From contig NZ_JBJKFD010000001.1 in NCBI RefSeq assembly GCF_049723905.1, positions 4,030,001 to 4,094,000 of the forward strand: a stretch of 64,000 nucleotides of DNA, written 5' to 3'. The stretch is from G963665185 sp049723905. GTDB lineage: Bacteria; Desulfobacterota; Desulfovibrionia; Desulfovibrionales; Desulfovibrionaceae. Both the position numbers and the translations under genes were made by a program. Positions 15,835 to 24,919 of the stretch are shown here, in pieces (within the stretch, counting starts at the first letter, position 1; each line of letters opens with the position of its first letter). The notes under the pieces were generated by a model that worked only from the letters and a program-made list of their open reading frames with translations, ran no database searches and had not been told where the DNA came from.

Positions 15835-16485
15835 CTACTCCTTTAAATGATCGCGCACGGCATCCAGAAGCTTGTCCATGGTTTTGAAACTGCCTGTATG
15901 TTGCCATATCAATTTGATTTTTTTGCCGTTTTTTTTCAGCAGGACATACGTGGGCGTTCCGGGAGAGCCGAAGCTGTCATAGAGGGCGTACTCGGGGTCC
16001 AGCACCATGGGATGGCGCAGGTGGTACTTGTCGCGGAAGAGGTTGACCTCGAATCTGCTGTTGCCCACGCCCACGGCCAGAAAGACGACCCGGTCCACCA
16101 GCGGCGGGCTGGACAGTGCGTCCCAGGCCCCGCTGAACCGTGCGGCTTCGGCCTGGCAATGGGGGCAGTACACATTGAACAGCTGCAGCAGAATGAAACC
16201 ATCCCGCAGGTCGGTGATGGTGAACTCACCATCCGTCTTCAGCCCCAGGTATTCTGCCAGATGCTTTTCTTCGGGTACCTGGAACTTTTGCTGGGCAAGG
16301 GGAGTTCCCGCCCCGGTCCGAGCGGAATCCGGGACGGGCGTATGCTCTGGTTCGGCCGCAAAGGCGGAAACCGTTATGCATCCCGCCCACAGAATGCAGA
16401 GCGGGAGGCACAACAGGAGGCACGACCGGGCCGCGCTTAGGGCCGCACGCAGGGCCGTGGCATGGTTTTGTCGTGTTTTATGCAT
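15835..16485 (-). CDS. TlpA-like exported thioredoxin-fold protein
   Basis: A 216-residue protein with an N-terminal hydrophobic export segment (CLLLCLPLCILWAG, followed by AFAA). The thioredoxin-like domain contains the active-site motif CPHC in LFNVYCPHCQAEA and the cis-Pro region SPGTPTYVLL. Such proteins reduce or shuffle disulfides in the periplasm. The start overlaps the end of the oxidoreductase beta-subunit gene by eight bases, so it is translated from the same message. That coupling of a cytoplasmic ferredoxin enzyme to an exported redox protein is unusual and may be positional only. Confidence 0.82.
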   Translation of the reverse strand: MHKTRQNHATALRAALSAARSCLLLCLPLCILWAGCITVSAFAAEPEHTPVPDSARTGAGTPLAQQKFQVPEEKHLAEYLGLKTDGEFTITDLRDGFILLQLFNVYCPHCQAEAARFSGAWDALSSPPLVDRVVFLAVGVGNSRFEVNLFRDKYHLRHPMVLDPEYALYDSFGSPGTPTYVLLKKNGKKIKLIWQHTGSFKTMDKLLDAVRDHLKE

Positions 16486-17326
16486 AACTCATAAAGATTT
16501 TGCGCAGGGCCTCTTTGTCCGGTTCCTGCCGCGCCAGAACAGTCGGCTCCACAGGAAGACCTTCGAAAAAGCTTGGCCTGTCGTTGGTGTACAGAACGCC
16601 TATGGGGATGGCGTCGCCAAACTCCTGGGCCTTGTGCATGGCCGCTTCCCAGTTTGTGGGATCGTAGCTGTCGTCCAGCTTGTAGCAGCGTTCCTTGTAC
16701 CAGCCATGGGTATTGACCTTGTTGAAGGAGACGCAGGGCTGCAGAATATCCACCATGGCAAAGCCCTTGTGCTGCACTGCCTGGGCAATGAGTCCGGCCA
16801 GGTGGTCCACTTCCCCGGCAAAGCCGCGCGCCACGAAATTGGCGTGCATGGTCACGGCCACGGCCACGGGATTGAACGCCATGGAGGGCGCGCCGAAGGG
16901 CTGGGTCTTGGTTTTTTGCCCCTGGGCCGTGGTCGGGCTGGCCTGCCCTTTGGTCAGTCCGTAGATCTGGTTGTCGTGGGCCAGCATGGTGATGTCCATG
17001 TTGCGCCGCAGGGCCGCCAGAAAGTGGTTTCCGCCTTCGCCGTAGTGGCAGCCGTCGCCGGATACGGCAATGACCTCCAGCTCGGGGTTGGCCAGCTTTA
17101 TGGCCTGGGCCGAAGGCAGGCTGCGCCCGTGCAGGCCGTTGTAGCCGTTGCAGAGCAGGTAGTGGGGCGTTTTGGCCGCCTGCCCGATGCCGGAGACCAG
17201 GCAGAATTGATGCGGGTCCAATTCCAGCTGGGCCAGGGCCTTTTTCAAGGCCTTGAGGATGGAGAAGTTGCCGCATCCCGGGCACCATGCAGTTTCGAAT
17301 TCACTGTATTTTTCTATCTGGGACAT
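16478..17326 (-). CDS. 2-oxoacid:ferredoxin oxidoreductase, beta (TPP-binding) subunit
   Basis: A 282-residue subunit with the N-terminal signature WCPGCGNFSILKAL and the thiamine-pyrophosphate/Mg motif VIAVSGDGCHYGEGGNH through DITMLAHDNQIYGLTKGQASPTT. With the alpha subunit it decarboxylates a 2-oxoacid, makes the acyl-CoA and reduces ferredoxin (or the reverse). The two-subunit KorAB-like layout suggests 2-oxoglutarate or a related acid, but substrate class cannot be settled from sequence. It lies nine bases downstream of the alpha-subunit gene with a good GGAGG site. Confidence 0.9.
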   Translation of the reverse strand: MSQIEKYSEFETAWCPGCGNFSILKALKKALAQLELDPHQFCLVSGIGQAAKTPHYLLCNGYNGLHGRSLPSAQAIKLANPELEVIAVSGDGCHYGEGGNHFLAALRRNMDITMLAHDNQIYGLTKGQASPTTAQGQKTKTQPFGAPSMAFNPVAVAVTMHANFVARGFAGEVDHLAGLIAQAVQHKGFAMVDILQPCVSFNKVNTHGWYKERCYKLDDSYDPTNWEAAMHKAQEFGDAIPIGVLYTNDRPSFFEGLPVEPTVLARQEPDKEALRKIFMSYA

Positions 17327-17335
17327 TGCAACCTC

Positions 17336-19060
17336 CTACTTGTTCAAAGTCTGGTGCTCTTCCAGACGTGTGATGTCGTTGAGGATGTAGCGGGCGGTAA
17401 AGGGCAGCCCGTCATAGCGAAGAATCAGCTCGCGCGGGGGAAAGCCTGTTTCCTTGCGGACAAGCCCCGCGAACTGCCCGGTGCTGTTGCCCTCCACAAA
17501 ATAGACCTTTCCTGCCGAGGTCAGCCTGTCCATGAATTGGGCCGGGTCTATGGGATAGACCTGGCTGAAGTGCAGCACCCCTACCTTCTGGCCCTTGCCG
17601 CGCAGGATGCCCATGGCTTCCAGACAGGCGCCCATGGTGGAGCCCCAGCAGACCAGAACCCGGTCCGCATCTTCGTCGCCGTAATAGTCCGGGGCAATGG
17701 TGTCCGAGAAGACGCCGCACATTTTGCACATGCGCTTGTCCTGTTGGCGGATGCGCACGTCGTGGTCTTCGGTGATGTGTCCCTGGTCCGTGTGTTCGTC
17801 CGAATCGGCCAATACTAGGGCTTCGGACAGGCCGGGGATGGCCCGTGGGGAGACGCCGTTCTCGGGCTGGCCATAACGGGCATAGGAGGAAGGATCGTCG
17901 GGGATCATCTTTGGACGGGTCACGGGCGGCAGCTTGTCCGGGTCAAAGGGGACCACGCCGCGGAAGCTGTCCGCAAGGTACTGGTCCGTAAGCACAAAGG
18001 CCGGGCTTTGGTGTTTTTCCGCCTGGTCAAAAGCCCTGTGGGTCAGGTGAAAGCATTGCTCCACATTGCCGGGCGCATAGACCATGCGCGGGAATTCGCC
18101 GTGTCCGGCATGCAGCACCATGTTCAGGTCGCCCTGTTCGGTGCGGGTGGGCAGCCCTGTGGCCGGTCCGGGGCGCTGGGCAATGGCGACCACCACGGGG
18201 GTTTCGATCATGCCCGCCAGGCTGATACCTTCGCACATCAGGGCAAAGCCGCCGCCGGATGTGGTGACGATGGACCGTGCTCCGGCATAGGAGGCGGCCA
18301 CGGCCATGTTGATGGCGGCGATTTCATCCTCTGCCTGCTCGGCAACCAATCCTGCCTCGCGGGAATGTTTGATGAGGGTGAGGGCCACGGAAGTGCCGGG
18401 CGTCATGGGGTAGAAGGAAAGGAAGTTGCAGCCCGCGGCCAGAGCGCCCAGGGCAATGGCCTCGTTGCCGTTCAGCACCAGATGGGTGCCGGTTTTTTCC
18501 GGCGGGGCTGGACATTCGAAAAGGGACTCGTGCTTTTCCTTCCACTCGGCGGCGGCGTGCAGCACGTCCAGATTCTGGCGGACGACGTCCTCGCCTTTTT
18601 TGCCAAAGGTCTGGGCCAGCAGTTCTTCCAGCACGCTCATATCCGAGCAGACAACCGAGGCCAGAACGCCGAGGGCCGCGGTGTTGAAGAACAGGGGCTT
18701 GGGCGCGAGTTCCTTGAACGGAACCTTGAACAGACGGGGCAGGCTTTTGGAAAGGTGGTTCTTTTCGGCCACGGCCTCGTCCAGCACCACCACGCCGCGT
18801 TTGGAAAGCTTGTCTTTAAACAGGTCTATGGTTTCGGGGGCCAGGGCCACAAGCACATCCACGGTTTCGCGCGGGGAAAGCACGGGGTAGGGGCCAAAAC
18901 GTATTTGAAACGTGTTGTGTCCGCCCCGGATGCGGGACATGTAATCCTGCGTAACGTGTACTTCATAGCCAGTGCGCACCAGGGCTTTGACCATAAGTCC
19001 GCCTATGGTCGCCAACCCTTGGCCGGCTTCGCCTCCGATTACGATATTGACGTCGGACAT
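17336..19060 (-). CDS. 2-oxoacid:ferredoxin oxidoreductase, fused gamma-alpha subunit
   Basis: A 574-residue protein. Residues 1-180 are the gamma (POR/KOR catalytic) domain, starting VIGGEAGQGLATIGGLM. Residues about 195-560 are the alpha domain, with the pyrimidine-binding PP module (NGNEAIALGALAAG, FYPMTPGTS, EDEIAAINMAVAASYAGARS) and a C-terminal transketolase-like part. This gamma-alpha fusion is the usual KorA form. It partners the beta subunit just downstream; with TlpA and peroxiredoxin they make a four-gene minus-strand unit. No ferredoxin-like delta subunit is encoded here. The start has GGAGG five bases upstream of the ATG. Confidence 0.9.
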   Translation of the reverse strand: MSDVNIVIGGEAGQGLATIGGLMVKALVRTGYEVHVTQDYMSRIRGGHNTFQIRFGPYPVLSPRETVDVLVALAPETIDLFKDKLSKRGVVVLDEAVAEKNHLSKSLPRLFKVPFKELAPKPLFFNTAALGVLASVVCSDMSVLEELLAQTFGKKGEDVVRQNLDVLHAAAEWKEKHESLFECPAPPEKTGTHLVLNGNEAIALGALAAGCNFLSFYPMTPGTSVALTLIKHSREAGLVAEQAEDEIAAINMAVAASYAGARSIVTTSGGGFALMCEGISLAGMIETPVVVAIAQRPGPATGLPTRTEQGDLNMVLHAGHGEFPRMVYAPGNVEQCFHLTHRAFDQAEKHQSPAFVLTDQYLADSFRGVVPFDPDKLPPVTRPKMIPDDPSSYARYGQPENGVSPRAIPGLSEALVLADSDEHTDQGHITEDHDVRIRQQDKRMCKMCGVFSDTIAPDYYGDEDADRVLVCWGSTMGACLEAMGILRGKGQKVGVLHFSQVYPIDPAQFMDRLTSAGKVYFVEGNSTGQFAGLVRKETGFPPRELILRYDGLPFTARYILNDITRLEEHQTLNK

Positions 19061-19324
19061 GGAACCTCCGGATGACGTTTGGTAGGAGGTAAGCTGTTGG
19101 TGCCTTTGTTAGAGCGGGCACCAGTCGGGCCGGATGTTCGCCACATGGCCGGATGTTTCCCGATTACTCGGGACGGCTGCATGTGCAAATGGTTTTGTTC
19201 GGCCCCTGCGCTACAGCGCTGGGAAGCGGCTGCTTACCTACAGACCGTTTACGGGGACTGTCTGTAAGACTACCACAATGCGAAATGAGGTAAAGGGGCA
19301 GGTGTGAAATACGGCAGGCAAGAA
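19061..19324. other. Intergenic region upstream of the oxidoreductase operon
   Basis: This stretch lies between the oxidoreductase alpha-subunit start and the ferritin terminator. It should contain the operon promoter on the minus strand. No convincing promoter hexamers, operator or RNA fold was found, and the open frames across it look non-coding. Confidence 0.45.
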
Positions 19325-19352
19325 GGGCCGGGCGCCAGATGCCGCCCGGCCC
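19325..19352. terminator. Terminator-like hairpin after ferritin
   Basis: A perfect 10-bp stem, GGGCCGGGCG pairing with CGCCCGGCCC across an 8-base loop, ten bases past the ferritin stop on the minus strand. It lacks a proper T-run, so termination strength is uncertain. Confidence 0.65.
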
Positions 19353-19361
19353 GTAAAGTAT

Positions 19362-19874
19362 CTATTGGGCTGCGGGAGCGGGCCAGGTGAATACCCGGGC
19401 GCCCAGTTCCTTGTCCATCATGTACATGCCGCCGCCGTCGCCTACCATCTTCAGCTTGCTCACGATTTCGCCGAAGCTGCCTTCTTCCTCCACCTGCTCG
19501 GCAATGTACCATTGCAGGAAATTGGCCGTGGCGTGGTCTTTGAGTTCGTGCGCCAGATTCATGAGATTGTTGATCTTGGCGGTTACTTCACCCTCGTGGC
19601 GCAGTCCGTCTTCGAAAACCGCCAGGGGAGATTCCCAGTCGCTCTGCGGGGCTTCGACAGTTTGCAGGATAACGCGTCCGCCTGCCGAGTTGATGTAATC
19701 GTACATCTTGGTGGCGTGGAAAAGTTCTTCGCCAGCCTGATTTTTCATCCACTGGGCAAAACCGGTCAGTCCCTTGTCCTCGAAATATGCGGACATGGAC
19801 AGGTACAGATAGCCGGACCAGAATTCCCATTTCAATTGTTCGTTGAGAGCTTCCGCCATTTTTTCGCTGATCAT
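19362..19874 (-). CDS. Ferritin (iron storage)
   Basis: A 170-residue four-helix ferritin. It has the ferroxidase-centre residues of bacterial FtnA: Glu in EWNFWSGYLY-like EFWSGYLYLSM, ExxH in AGEELFHATKMYDYI, and the later Glu and Gln region in NFLQWYIAEQVEEEG. It stores iron as a mineral core after oxidising Fe(II), and protects anaerobes from Fenton chemistry. Length and helix order match non-heme ferritin rather than bacterioferritin: no heme-ligand Met is evident in the usual position. It is a single gene with its own hairpin terminator. The start at 19874 has AAGGAG upstream. Confidence 0.92.
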   Translation of the reverse strand: MISEKMAEALNEQLKWEFWSGYLYLSMSAYFEDKGLTGFAQWMKNQAGEELFHATKMYDYINSAGGRVILQTVEAPQSDWESPLAVFEDGLRHEGEVTAKINNLMNLAHELKDHATANFLQWYIAEQVEEEGSFGEIVSKLKMVGDGGGMYMMDKELGARVFTWPAPAAQ

Positions 19875-20134
19875 AAGGGACTCCTTTATTGTTTTTCGCT
19901 GACGGCCCTGTGGCCCTGTGGCCGTGGAAGGCTTGAGTGAGTGTTCCTATTGGATACCAGTGTTGTTTCCTACTATCAAGGTAGGTAAACAGGCAAACGT
20001 CATCTGGCCGGAACGTTGTTTGGCCCGCAACGTCGTCTGCCCCGGAATTTCGTTTGACCTGACGGCGTTATCAAAAGCTTTGCTGTCGCAAAACATTGCG
20101 TTCAGGCCATTTTTTGTGGCCTCCGGCTGTGGGC

Positions 20135-20180
20135 AAACATGCCGGGGAAACATGCCGGGGAAACACGCCGGGGAAACATG
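20135..20180. repeat. 13-bp tandem repeat
   Basis: The unit AAACATGCCGGGG occurs three times head to tail, with one C for T change in the third copy, followed by a partial fourth AAACATG. It lies in the 500-base gap between nhaB and ferritin. Four regularly spaced ACATG cores 13 bases apart could be slippage or a protein-binding array. Otherwise the gap 19875-20307 shows no gene. Confidence 0.75.
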
Positions 20181-20307
20181 TCCCGGCCAATTCTGCCACA
20201 TGTGTGAAACCAGCAGAGCAGCACGTATCCATAAGGGTAAAAGATAGGTATTCGCAGCGATTTGGCAAGAGGAGAGAAGGGATGTTCAGGCAAAGAAAAA
20301 AAAGGAC

Positions 20308-20337
20308 GGGTTGCCAAATCCGCAACTTTGGCAACCC
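20308..20337 (-). terminator. Intrinsic terminator of nhaB
   Basis: A perfect 11-bp stem, GGGTTGCCAAA with TTTGGCAACCC and an 8-base loop. On the minus strand it is followed closely by CCTTTTTTTTC. It lies 36 bases after the nhaB stop. Confidence 0.92.
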
Positions 20338-20373
20338 GCAATGCGTTAGTCTTGGACAGACATTAACACCATA

Positions 20374-21996
20374 TTAGAGAAGATAGTACACTGCGGCCAG
20401 TCCGGTCAAAGACATGGTGATGGTGTACGGCAGCGCCAGCATGACCATCCGTCCGTAGGAAAGGCGGATGACCGGAGCCAGGGCGCTGGTGAGCAGGAAC
20501 AGAAAGGCTGCCTGCCCGTTCGGGGTGGCCACGGAGGGGATGTTCGTCCCTGTGTTGATGGCCACTGCCAGCTTGTCGAAGTGATGCATGATGGGACCAA
20601 CCTGTGCGGCAACGGCCTGAGGCAGTGTTGCCAGTACGTCGGCACGCGCCACATGGGCATCGGTCAGCTTGTCCATAAGGGCCTGGCCGGTCATGCCGAT
20701 GCCGGGAATGGCATCCAGAACGTGGACGAAGTGCATCTTGGTCTCGGAAATGTAGACTGTGGCCACAAATACGTTGTCTGAAATGGAGGAAAGAATGCCG
20801 TTGGCAATGTAGTAGGCAACGAGCTGGCTCTGCCCCTTGAGGCTGAGCACGAAACCGATGATAGGTGCGAACAGCTGTTGGGAATGAATGACGGCCACAA
20901 TGGAGAAAAAGACGACCAGCAGTGCGGTAAAGGGCAGCGCCTCTTCAAAGGCATGGCCCAGGCGGCTTTCTTCCACCACGCCGGTCAGGGATGTCAGCAG
21001 AATGATGACGGAAAGACCGATAAGGCCGACGGCGGCGAGGTGCAATGCCAGAGCCACAACCAGCCAGATGCCTGCACAGGCCTGGATGATGAGCTTCACC
21101 TTGCCCGCATCGCCCTGTTTTTCTTCCAGTTGAACTGCGGTTTCAAGGAGGAAGGAGCGGATATTTCCCGGGAGTTGGAACCCATAACCAAACAGGTGGA
21201 ATTGTTCCACGGCCAGGCAGGTCAGCAGGCCGACAACCAGCACGGGCATGGTTACGGGCATGGCATGCAGGAAAAAGGGCACAAAGTGCCAGCCCATTTC
21301 ACCACCCACCAGCAGGTTTTGCGGTTCGCCCACCAGGGTGCACACGCCACCCAGGGCCGTGCCCACTGCGCCGTGCATCATCAGGTTGCGCAAAAAGCCG
21401 CGAAATTCAAGCAATTCCGCCCGTTTGATCTCCTGGACCGCATCGTCATTATTGAGGTCGTGACTATCCGTTGCGGAGTGGCCGGATACATAGCGGTGGT
21501 AGACGTTGTAGAAACCGAAAGCCACGGCCATGATAACCGCGGTTACTGTGAGGGCGTCGAGAAAAGCGGAGAGAAAGGCACCTGCCAGACAGAACAGCAG
21601 GGCGATCATCTTTTTGGAACGGATGCGTACCAGGATGCGGGTAAAGGTGAACTGCAGGAAGTCCTTCATGAAGTAAATGCCCGCAACCATGAAGATAAGC
21701 AGCAAGATGACTTCGAAGTTTTTGTTTGCTTCGTGATAAATGGTCTCGGGGCTTGTCATACCCAGAAATACGGCTTCAATAGCCAGCAGCCCGCCCGCGG
21801 GGAGGGGGTAGCACTTGAGGGCCATGGCCAACGTGAAGATGAATTCGGCAATGAGTGCCCAACCGGCGATGAACGGACCGGCAGTGAACATGAGGATTGG
21901 GTTGAGAATGAGAAACCCCAGAATGACTTGCTTGTACCATACCGGGGCGCTACCGAGAAACGTCTGGACAAAGGTTTTAGTAAGTGAAGTTTTCAT
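20374..21996 (-). CDS. nhaB: Na+/H+ antiporter NhaB
   Basis: A 540-residue polytopic protein. The N-terminal MKTSLTKTFVQTFLGSAPVWYK, the repeated SLC13/ArsB-type fold and the conserved LSAFLDALTVTAVIM, GTALGGVCTLVGEPQNLLVGG and SDNVFVATVYISE segments match NhaB. It exchanges Na+ for H+ and works at lower pH than NhaA. The ATG at 21996 has a GAGGCG site; a longer frame to 22077 adds a non-homologous tail. It is followed by its own terminator. Together with NhaA it points to a saline habitat. Confidence 0.93.
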   Translation of the reverse strand: MKTSLTKTFVQTFLGSAPVWYKQVILGFLILNPILMFTAGPFIAGWALIAEFIFTLAMALKCYPLPAGGLLAIEAVFLGMTSPETIYHEANKNFEVILLLIFMVAGIYFMKDFLQFTFTRILVRIRSKKMIALLFCLAGAFLSAFLDALTVTAVIMAVAFGFYNVYHRYVSGHSATDSHDLNNDDAVQEIKRAELLEFRGFLRNLMMHGAVGTALGGVCTLVGEPQNLLVGGEMGWHFVPFFLHAMPVTMPVLVVGLLTCLAVEQFHLFGYGFQLPGNIRSFLLETAVQLEEKQGDAGKVKLIIQACAGIWLVVALALHLAAVGLIGLSVIILLTSLTGVVEESRLGHAFEEALPFTALLVVFFSIVAVIHSQQLFAPIIGFVLSLKGQSQLVAYYIANGILSSISDNVFVATVYISETKMHFVHVLDAIPGIGMTGQALMDKLTDAHVARADVLATLPQAVAAQVGPIMHHFDKLAVAINTGTNIPSVATPNGQAAFLFLLTSALAPVIRLSYGRMVMLALPYTITMSLTGLAAVYYLL

Positions 21997-22135
21997 TTTC
22001 GCCTCGTTACAATGTAAACAGGAAAGCGCCACATACGAAAAGCGCAACAACGCGGATCGTATTTCGTGGCGCACCAATGGGTTACGATGTTACTGTGTCT
22101 CGTTTGCGTCAAGCTTCATTTCGGGGATATCAAAA

Positions 22136-22168
22136 AAAACGGTGCCGATTGGAATTCGGCACCGTTTT
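22136..22168. terminator. Intrinsic terminator of the SLC13-type carrier gene
   Basis: Arms AAAACGGTGCCGA and TCGGCACCGTTTT form a 13-bp stem with a 7-base loop. On the minus strand the tract continues as T-run, eight bases after the carrier stop codon. Confidence 0.92.
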
Positions 22169-22175
22169 ACCGTTT

Positions 22176-23975
22176 TTAGTAAAAGGTCATGAGTGCGGCG
22201 ATCATCACGACCATGTAGATCACGGTCATGCCTGCGCCGCTACGGACGTAGTCTATGGTACGGTATCCCCCCGGACGCATGATCAGAGCGTTCACCTGAT
22301 GTGTCGGCAGGACGAATGTATTGGACGCCGCGACCGCTACAGTCAGGGCGGCCACACGCGGATCGACACCCGCGTTGATAGCCATGTTCATGGACAGTGG
22401 TACAAGCAGTACTGTCGCGCCCACATTGGATGCCACCAGCGTGAAGAACGAGGTGAGAATGCCGATGACCGTAAGCAGCAGCACGGGCGAAGGCGTGCCT
22501 AACGCCGCCATGATGGTATCGGCAATGAACTTGGCCGCGCCCGTATTTTCAAAGGCCATGCCCAGGGGGATGAGCCCGCCCAGCAGGAATACGGTCATCC
22601 AGTCCACGGACTGGTAGGCCTCGTCGATGGTCAGCACCTTGGTAAGCACCATGCCCAGCGCGCCCGTAAGCAGGGCAATGGAAAGCTGGACGTGGAAACC
22701 GAGGATCATGACCAGCGAAATGGCCAGCCACATCAGCGCAACCTTTGCCTTTTCCGTGCGCAGCAGCTCGCCCTTGACGCTTTCCGTAAAGACCAGGTCC
22801 GGCAGTCCCTTGAGCATGTGGAACATTTCCCAGCGGCCGTGCAGCAGCAGGGCGTCGCCGGAACGGATGACAATGTCGCTCAGTCCGGAAACAAAGATCT
22901 TGTCGCCCCGGAAAATGGCCAGGGGAGAGACCTGAAAGCGTTTGCGGATGCGCAGCTCCCCCAGTGTGGTGTCCACCAGCTCGGAGCGCGGCGTGACCAG
23001 CCCTTCCATAATTCCCGCGTTGTTGGGCGAGAGTTCCTCGGCAAAGGTGGTCAGTTCCGGTTGCAGGGCCCAGCCCATGTCTTCGGCCAGGTGCTCCACG
23101 AATTCCTCGGGACCGACCACCACCAGATGGTCGCCCGCCATGATGGTTTCGTCGGATTCCGGGGCAAAGATGTGGACCTTTCCGCCATCCCGGGCAATGG
23201 CCACTAGGGTACAGAAGTAGATGGGCCGCAGTTCCAGGGCGTGCAGCGGATCGCTCCGCTCCCAGTTGGTGGGAACGTGCAGCTCGAACATGGAACCCAC
23301 ATTGCTGTAGGTATGGGCCAGCACAGAGGACATGGGGCCGGAGTTTTCATCCTCGGCCCGGTTGGGCAGGATGAACCTGCCAAAGATGATGAAGTAGGTA
23401 AGTGCGGCCGCTACCAGCACCAGGCCCACAGGGGTGACGCTGAACAGGCCGAAGGGTTCGTAATGGGTGCCGCCCACGACCATGAGGTCGTTGAGCAGAA
23501 TGAGCGGGCTGGAGCCCACCAGGGTGAGACAGCCGCCGATGATGGCGCAAAAGCCCATGGGCATGAGAAGCCGTCCCACGGGCACGCCGGTTTGGTTGCC
23601 AATGCGTTTTGCCGCCGGAAGGAAGAGTGCGGCGGCTCCGATGTTTTGCATGAAACCGGAGATGATGGCTACGGTTCCGGAGATGAGCGTCATTATGCGG
23701 GATTCGCTTTTGCCGGAAAATCGCAGGATGACGCGGGCCAGGGAGTTCATCACGCCGGTTTTGTCCAGCCCGGCGCCTATGATGATGACGGCAATAATGG
23801 AAACGACCGCGTTACTGCTCAGGCCGCTGATGGCCTGTTTGGGGGTAACGAGGCCAAGCAGGGGAAGAATAACCATCATTATGATGCCAACTACATCTAC
23901 CCGGACCCACTCGAAGATGAACAGCAGCACAGCGAAGAGGAGCACGGCCATAACCGTGATGATTTCTGGGGTCAT
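22176..23975 (-). CDS. SLC13-family permease with two TrkA-C (RCK_C) domains
   Basis: A 599-residue protein. Two halves of a SLC13/DASS-like carrier (residues 1-185 and about 400-599, with matching SSNAVVSIIAVIIIGAG and ASNVGATVLLVPLSM helices) flank a cytoplasmic insert. The insert (about 205-385) holds two RCK_C repeats, visible as IMAGDHLVVVGPEEFVEHLAE and VIRSGDALLLHGRWEMFHML. Such proteins carry dicarboxylates, sulfate or other anions with Na+; the RCK_C pair probably senses a ligand. In a sulfate reducer, sulfate is a possible substrate, but this is not shown by sequence. The ATG at 23975 follows AAGGA at nine bases. Confidence 0.87.
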   Translation of the reverse strand: MTPEIITVMAVLLFAVLLFIFEWVRVDVVGIIMMVILPLLGLVTPKQAISGLSSNAVVSIIAVIIIGAGLDKTGVMNSLARVILRFSGKSESRIMTLISGTVAIISGFMQNIGAAALFLPAAKRIGNQTGVPVGRLLMPMGFCAIIGGCLTLVGSSPLILLNDLMVVGGTHYEPFGLFSVTPVGLVLVAAALTYFIIFGRFILPNRAEDENSGPMSSVLAHTYSNVGSMFELHVPTNWERSDPLHALELRPIYFCTLVAIARDGGKVHIFAPESDETIMAGDHLVVVGPEEFVEHLAEDMGWALQPELTTFAEELSPNNAGIMEGLVTPRSELVDTTLGELRIRKRFQVSPLAIFRGDKIFVSGLSDIVIRSGDALLLHGRWEMFHMLKGLPDLVFTESVKGELLRTEKAKVALMWLAISLVMILGFHVQLSIALLTGALGMVLTKVLTIDEAYQSVDWMTVFLLGGLIPLGMAFENTGAAKFIADTIMAALGTPSPVLLLTVIGILTSFFTLVASNVGATVLLVPLSMNMAINAGVDPRVAALTVAVAASNTFVLPTHQVNALIMRPGGYRTIDYVRSGAGMTVIYMVVMIAALMTFY

Positions 23976-24021
23976 GTATAATCCTTAGCGATCGTGAGTC
24001 TATTCGTTGCAGGCGTGCGGC

Positions 24022-24624
24022 CTACTTGGCCCGCAACGTGGCCCGGGTGTAGACGGGGATGACCTTCTTGTTTTTGCACACGGCGGCGGCGTCGTCCATA
24101 ACATAACGGAACGTGGCGTCTGCCTGGTACATCTCGTCAATAACCTTTGCCTCGGCTCCCTGGCGCACTTCGTGCGCAAAGTGCAGACCTGCGGCATTCG
24201 CCTTGGTCTCGAATCGCTGGATGTTGGTCCGGGCGGTAACCTGGAATTCGTCGTAGCTGGTTCCCTTTTCGTCGAGGTTCAAAGCAACCAGGGCACTGCG
24301 TGTTTTGCAGGCCATGTCGATGGCGTAGTTGATTACGCCGCTGGAAAATTCATTCCCTTTGCACACAACAAGAATTTTGCATTGCGGGCGCTCGGCCCGT
24401 TGCGTTTTGCAAACGTCCTCGGCAAGAGCAGTGTTTGTGGTGGGGGAATTGCCTCGTGTGAATCTCTGGAAGAATGTCTTCATAGAATGATCTCCTGACT
24501 TTCCCGAAAGGTACTGTTCGTGGCCAATAACCCAGGCCCCGACATTACACGTATTGCAGTTCGCTGCAGCCATCCCATCGTAATGCTTGTCCATCCATCC
24601 TTTCATGCTATTTAACAGAGCCAT
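24022..24624 (-). CDS. UspA-like (universal stress) protein
   Basis: Up to 200 residues. From about residue 82, CKILVVCKGNEFSSGVINYAIDMACKT through SALVALNLDE resembles the N-terminal half of the universal stress protein fold; no clear GxxG(9x)G ATP motif follows. Two starts are possible. The ATG at 24624 (AAAGGGAG site) adds a 47-residue head with a C-x2-C pair (CNTCNVGAW). The internal ATG at 24483 (CAGGAG site) gives 153 residues. Both sites are good, so two products or a wrong choice are possible. The gene is upstream of, and in line with, the SLC13-type carrier, 46 bases apart, suggesting a transport-linked regulator. Confidence 0.6.
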   Translation of the reverse strand: MALLNSMKGWMDKHYDGMAAANCNTCNVGAWVIGHEQYLSGKSGDHSMKTFFQRFTRGNSPTTNTALAEDVCKTQRAERPQCKILVVCKGNEFSSGVINYAIDMACKTRSALVALNLDEKGTSYDEFQVTARTNIQRFETKANAAGLHFAHEVRQGAEAKVIDEMYQADATFRYVMDDAAAVCKNKKVIPVYTRATLRAK

Positions 24625-24738
24625 GTCTCACTCCCTTTGCGGTTGGAGGTTTTGCGCTGCTGTCACGCCGGGATGTTGAAAAGGCCCATTGCAGGCTTTT
24701 TCAAGACAAGACCGCCGACCGACTCGGCGACTAATCTT

Positions 24739-24767
24739 GGAGCTTTTTCCGCTTTTGAAAAAGCTCC
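24739..24767. promoter_or_regulatory. Perfect inverted repeat in the Lon upstream region
   Basis: GGAGCTTTTT and AAAAAGCTCC form a perfect 10-bp stem around a 9-base loop. A second hairpin, CAGACCG with CGGTCTG, lies at 24791-24810. Both lie in the 795-base gap between the UspA-like gene and lon; no gene is seen in that gap. Role unknown. Confidence 0.5.
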
Positions 24768-24919
24768 GGCGGACCTACCCAGGGCCGCCTCAGACCGTGT
24801 TTGCGGTCTGTTAACCCACCCTTTGAAAATCAAAACGCATGCCAAAAAATGAATATTGCGGAACGTCTTGTAAACACAGGCTTTTCGCTTTTTTTGGGAA
24901 AAAGATGGGGAAGGGGCGA

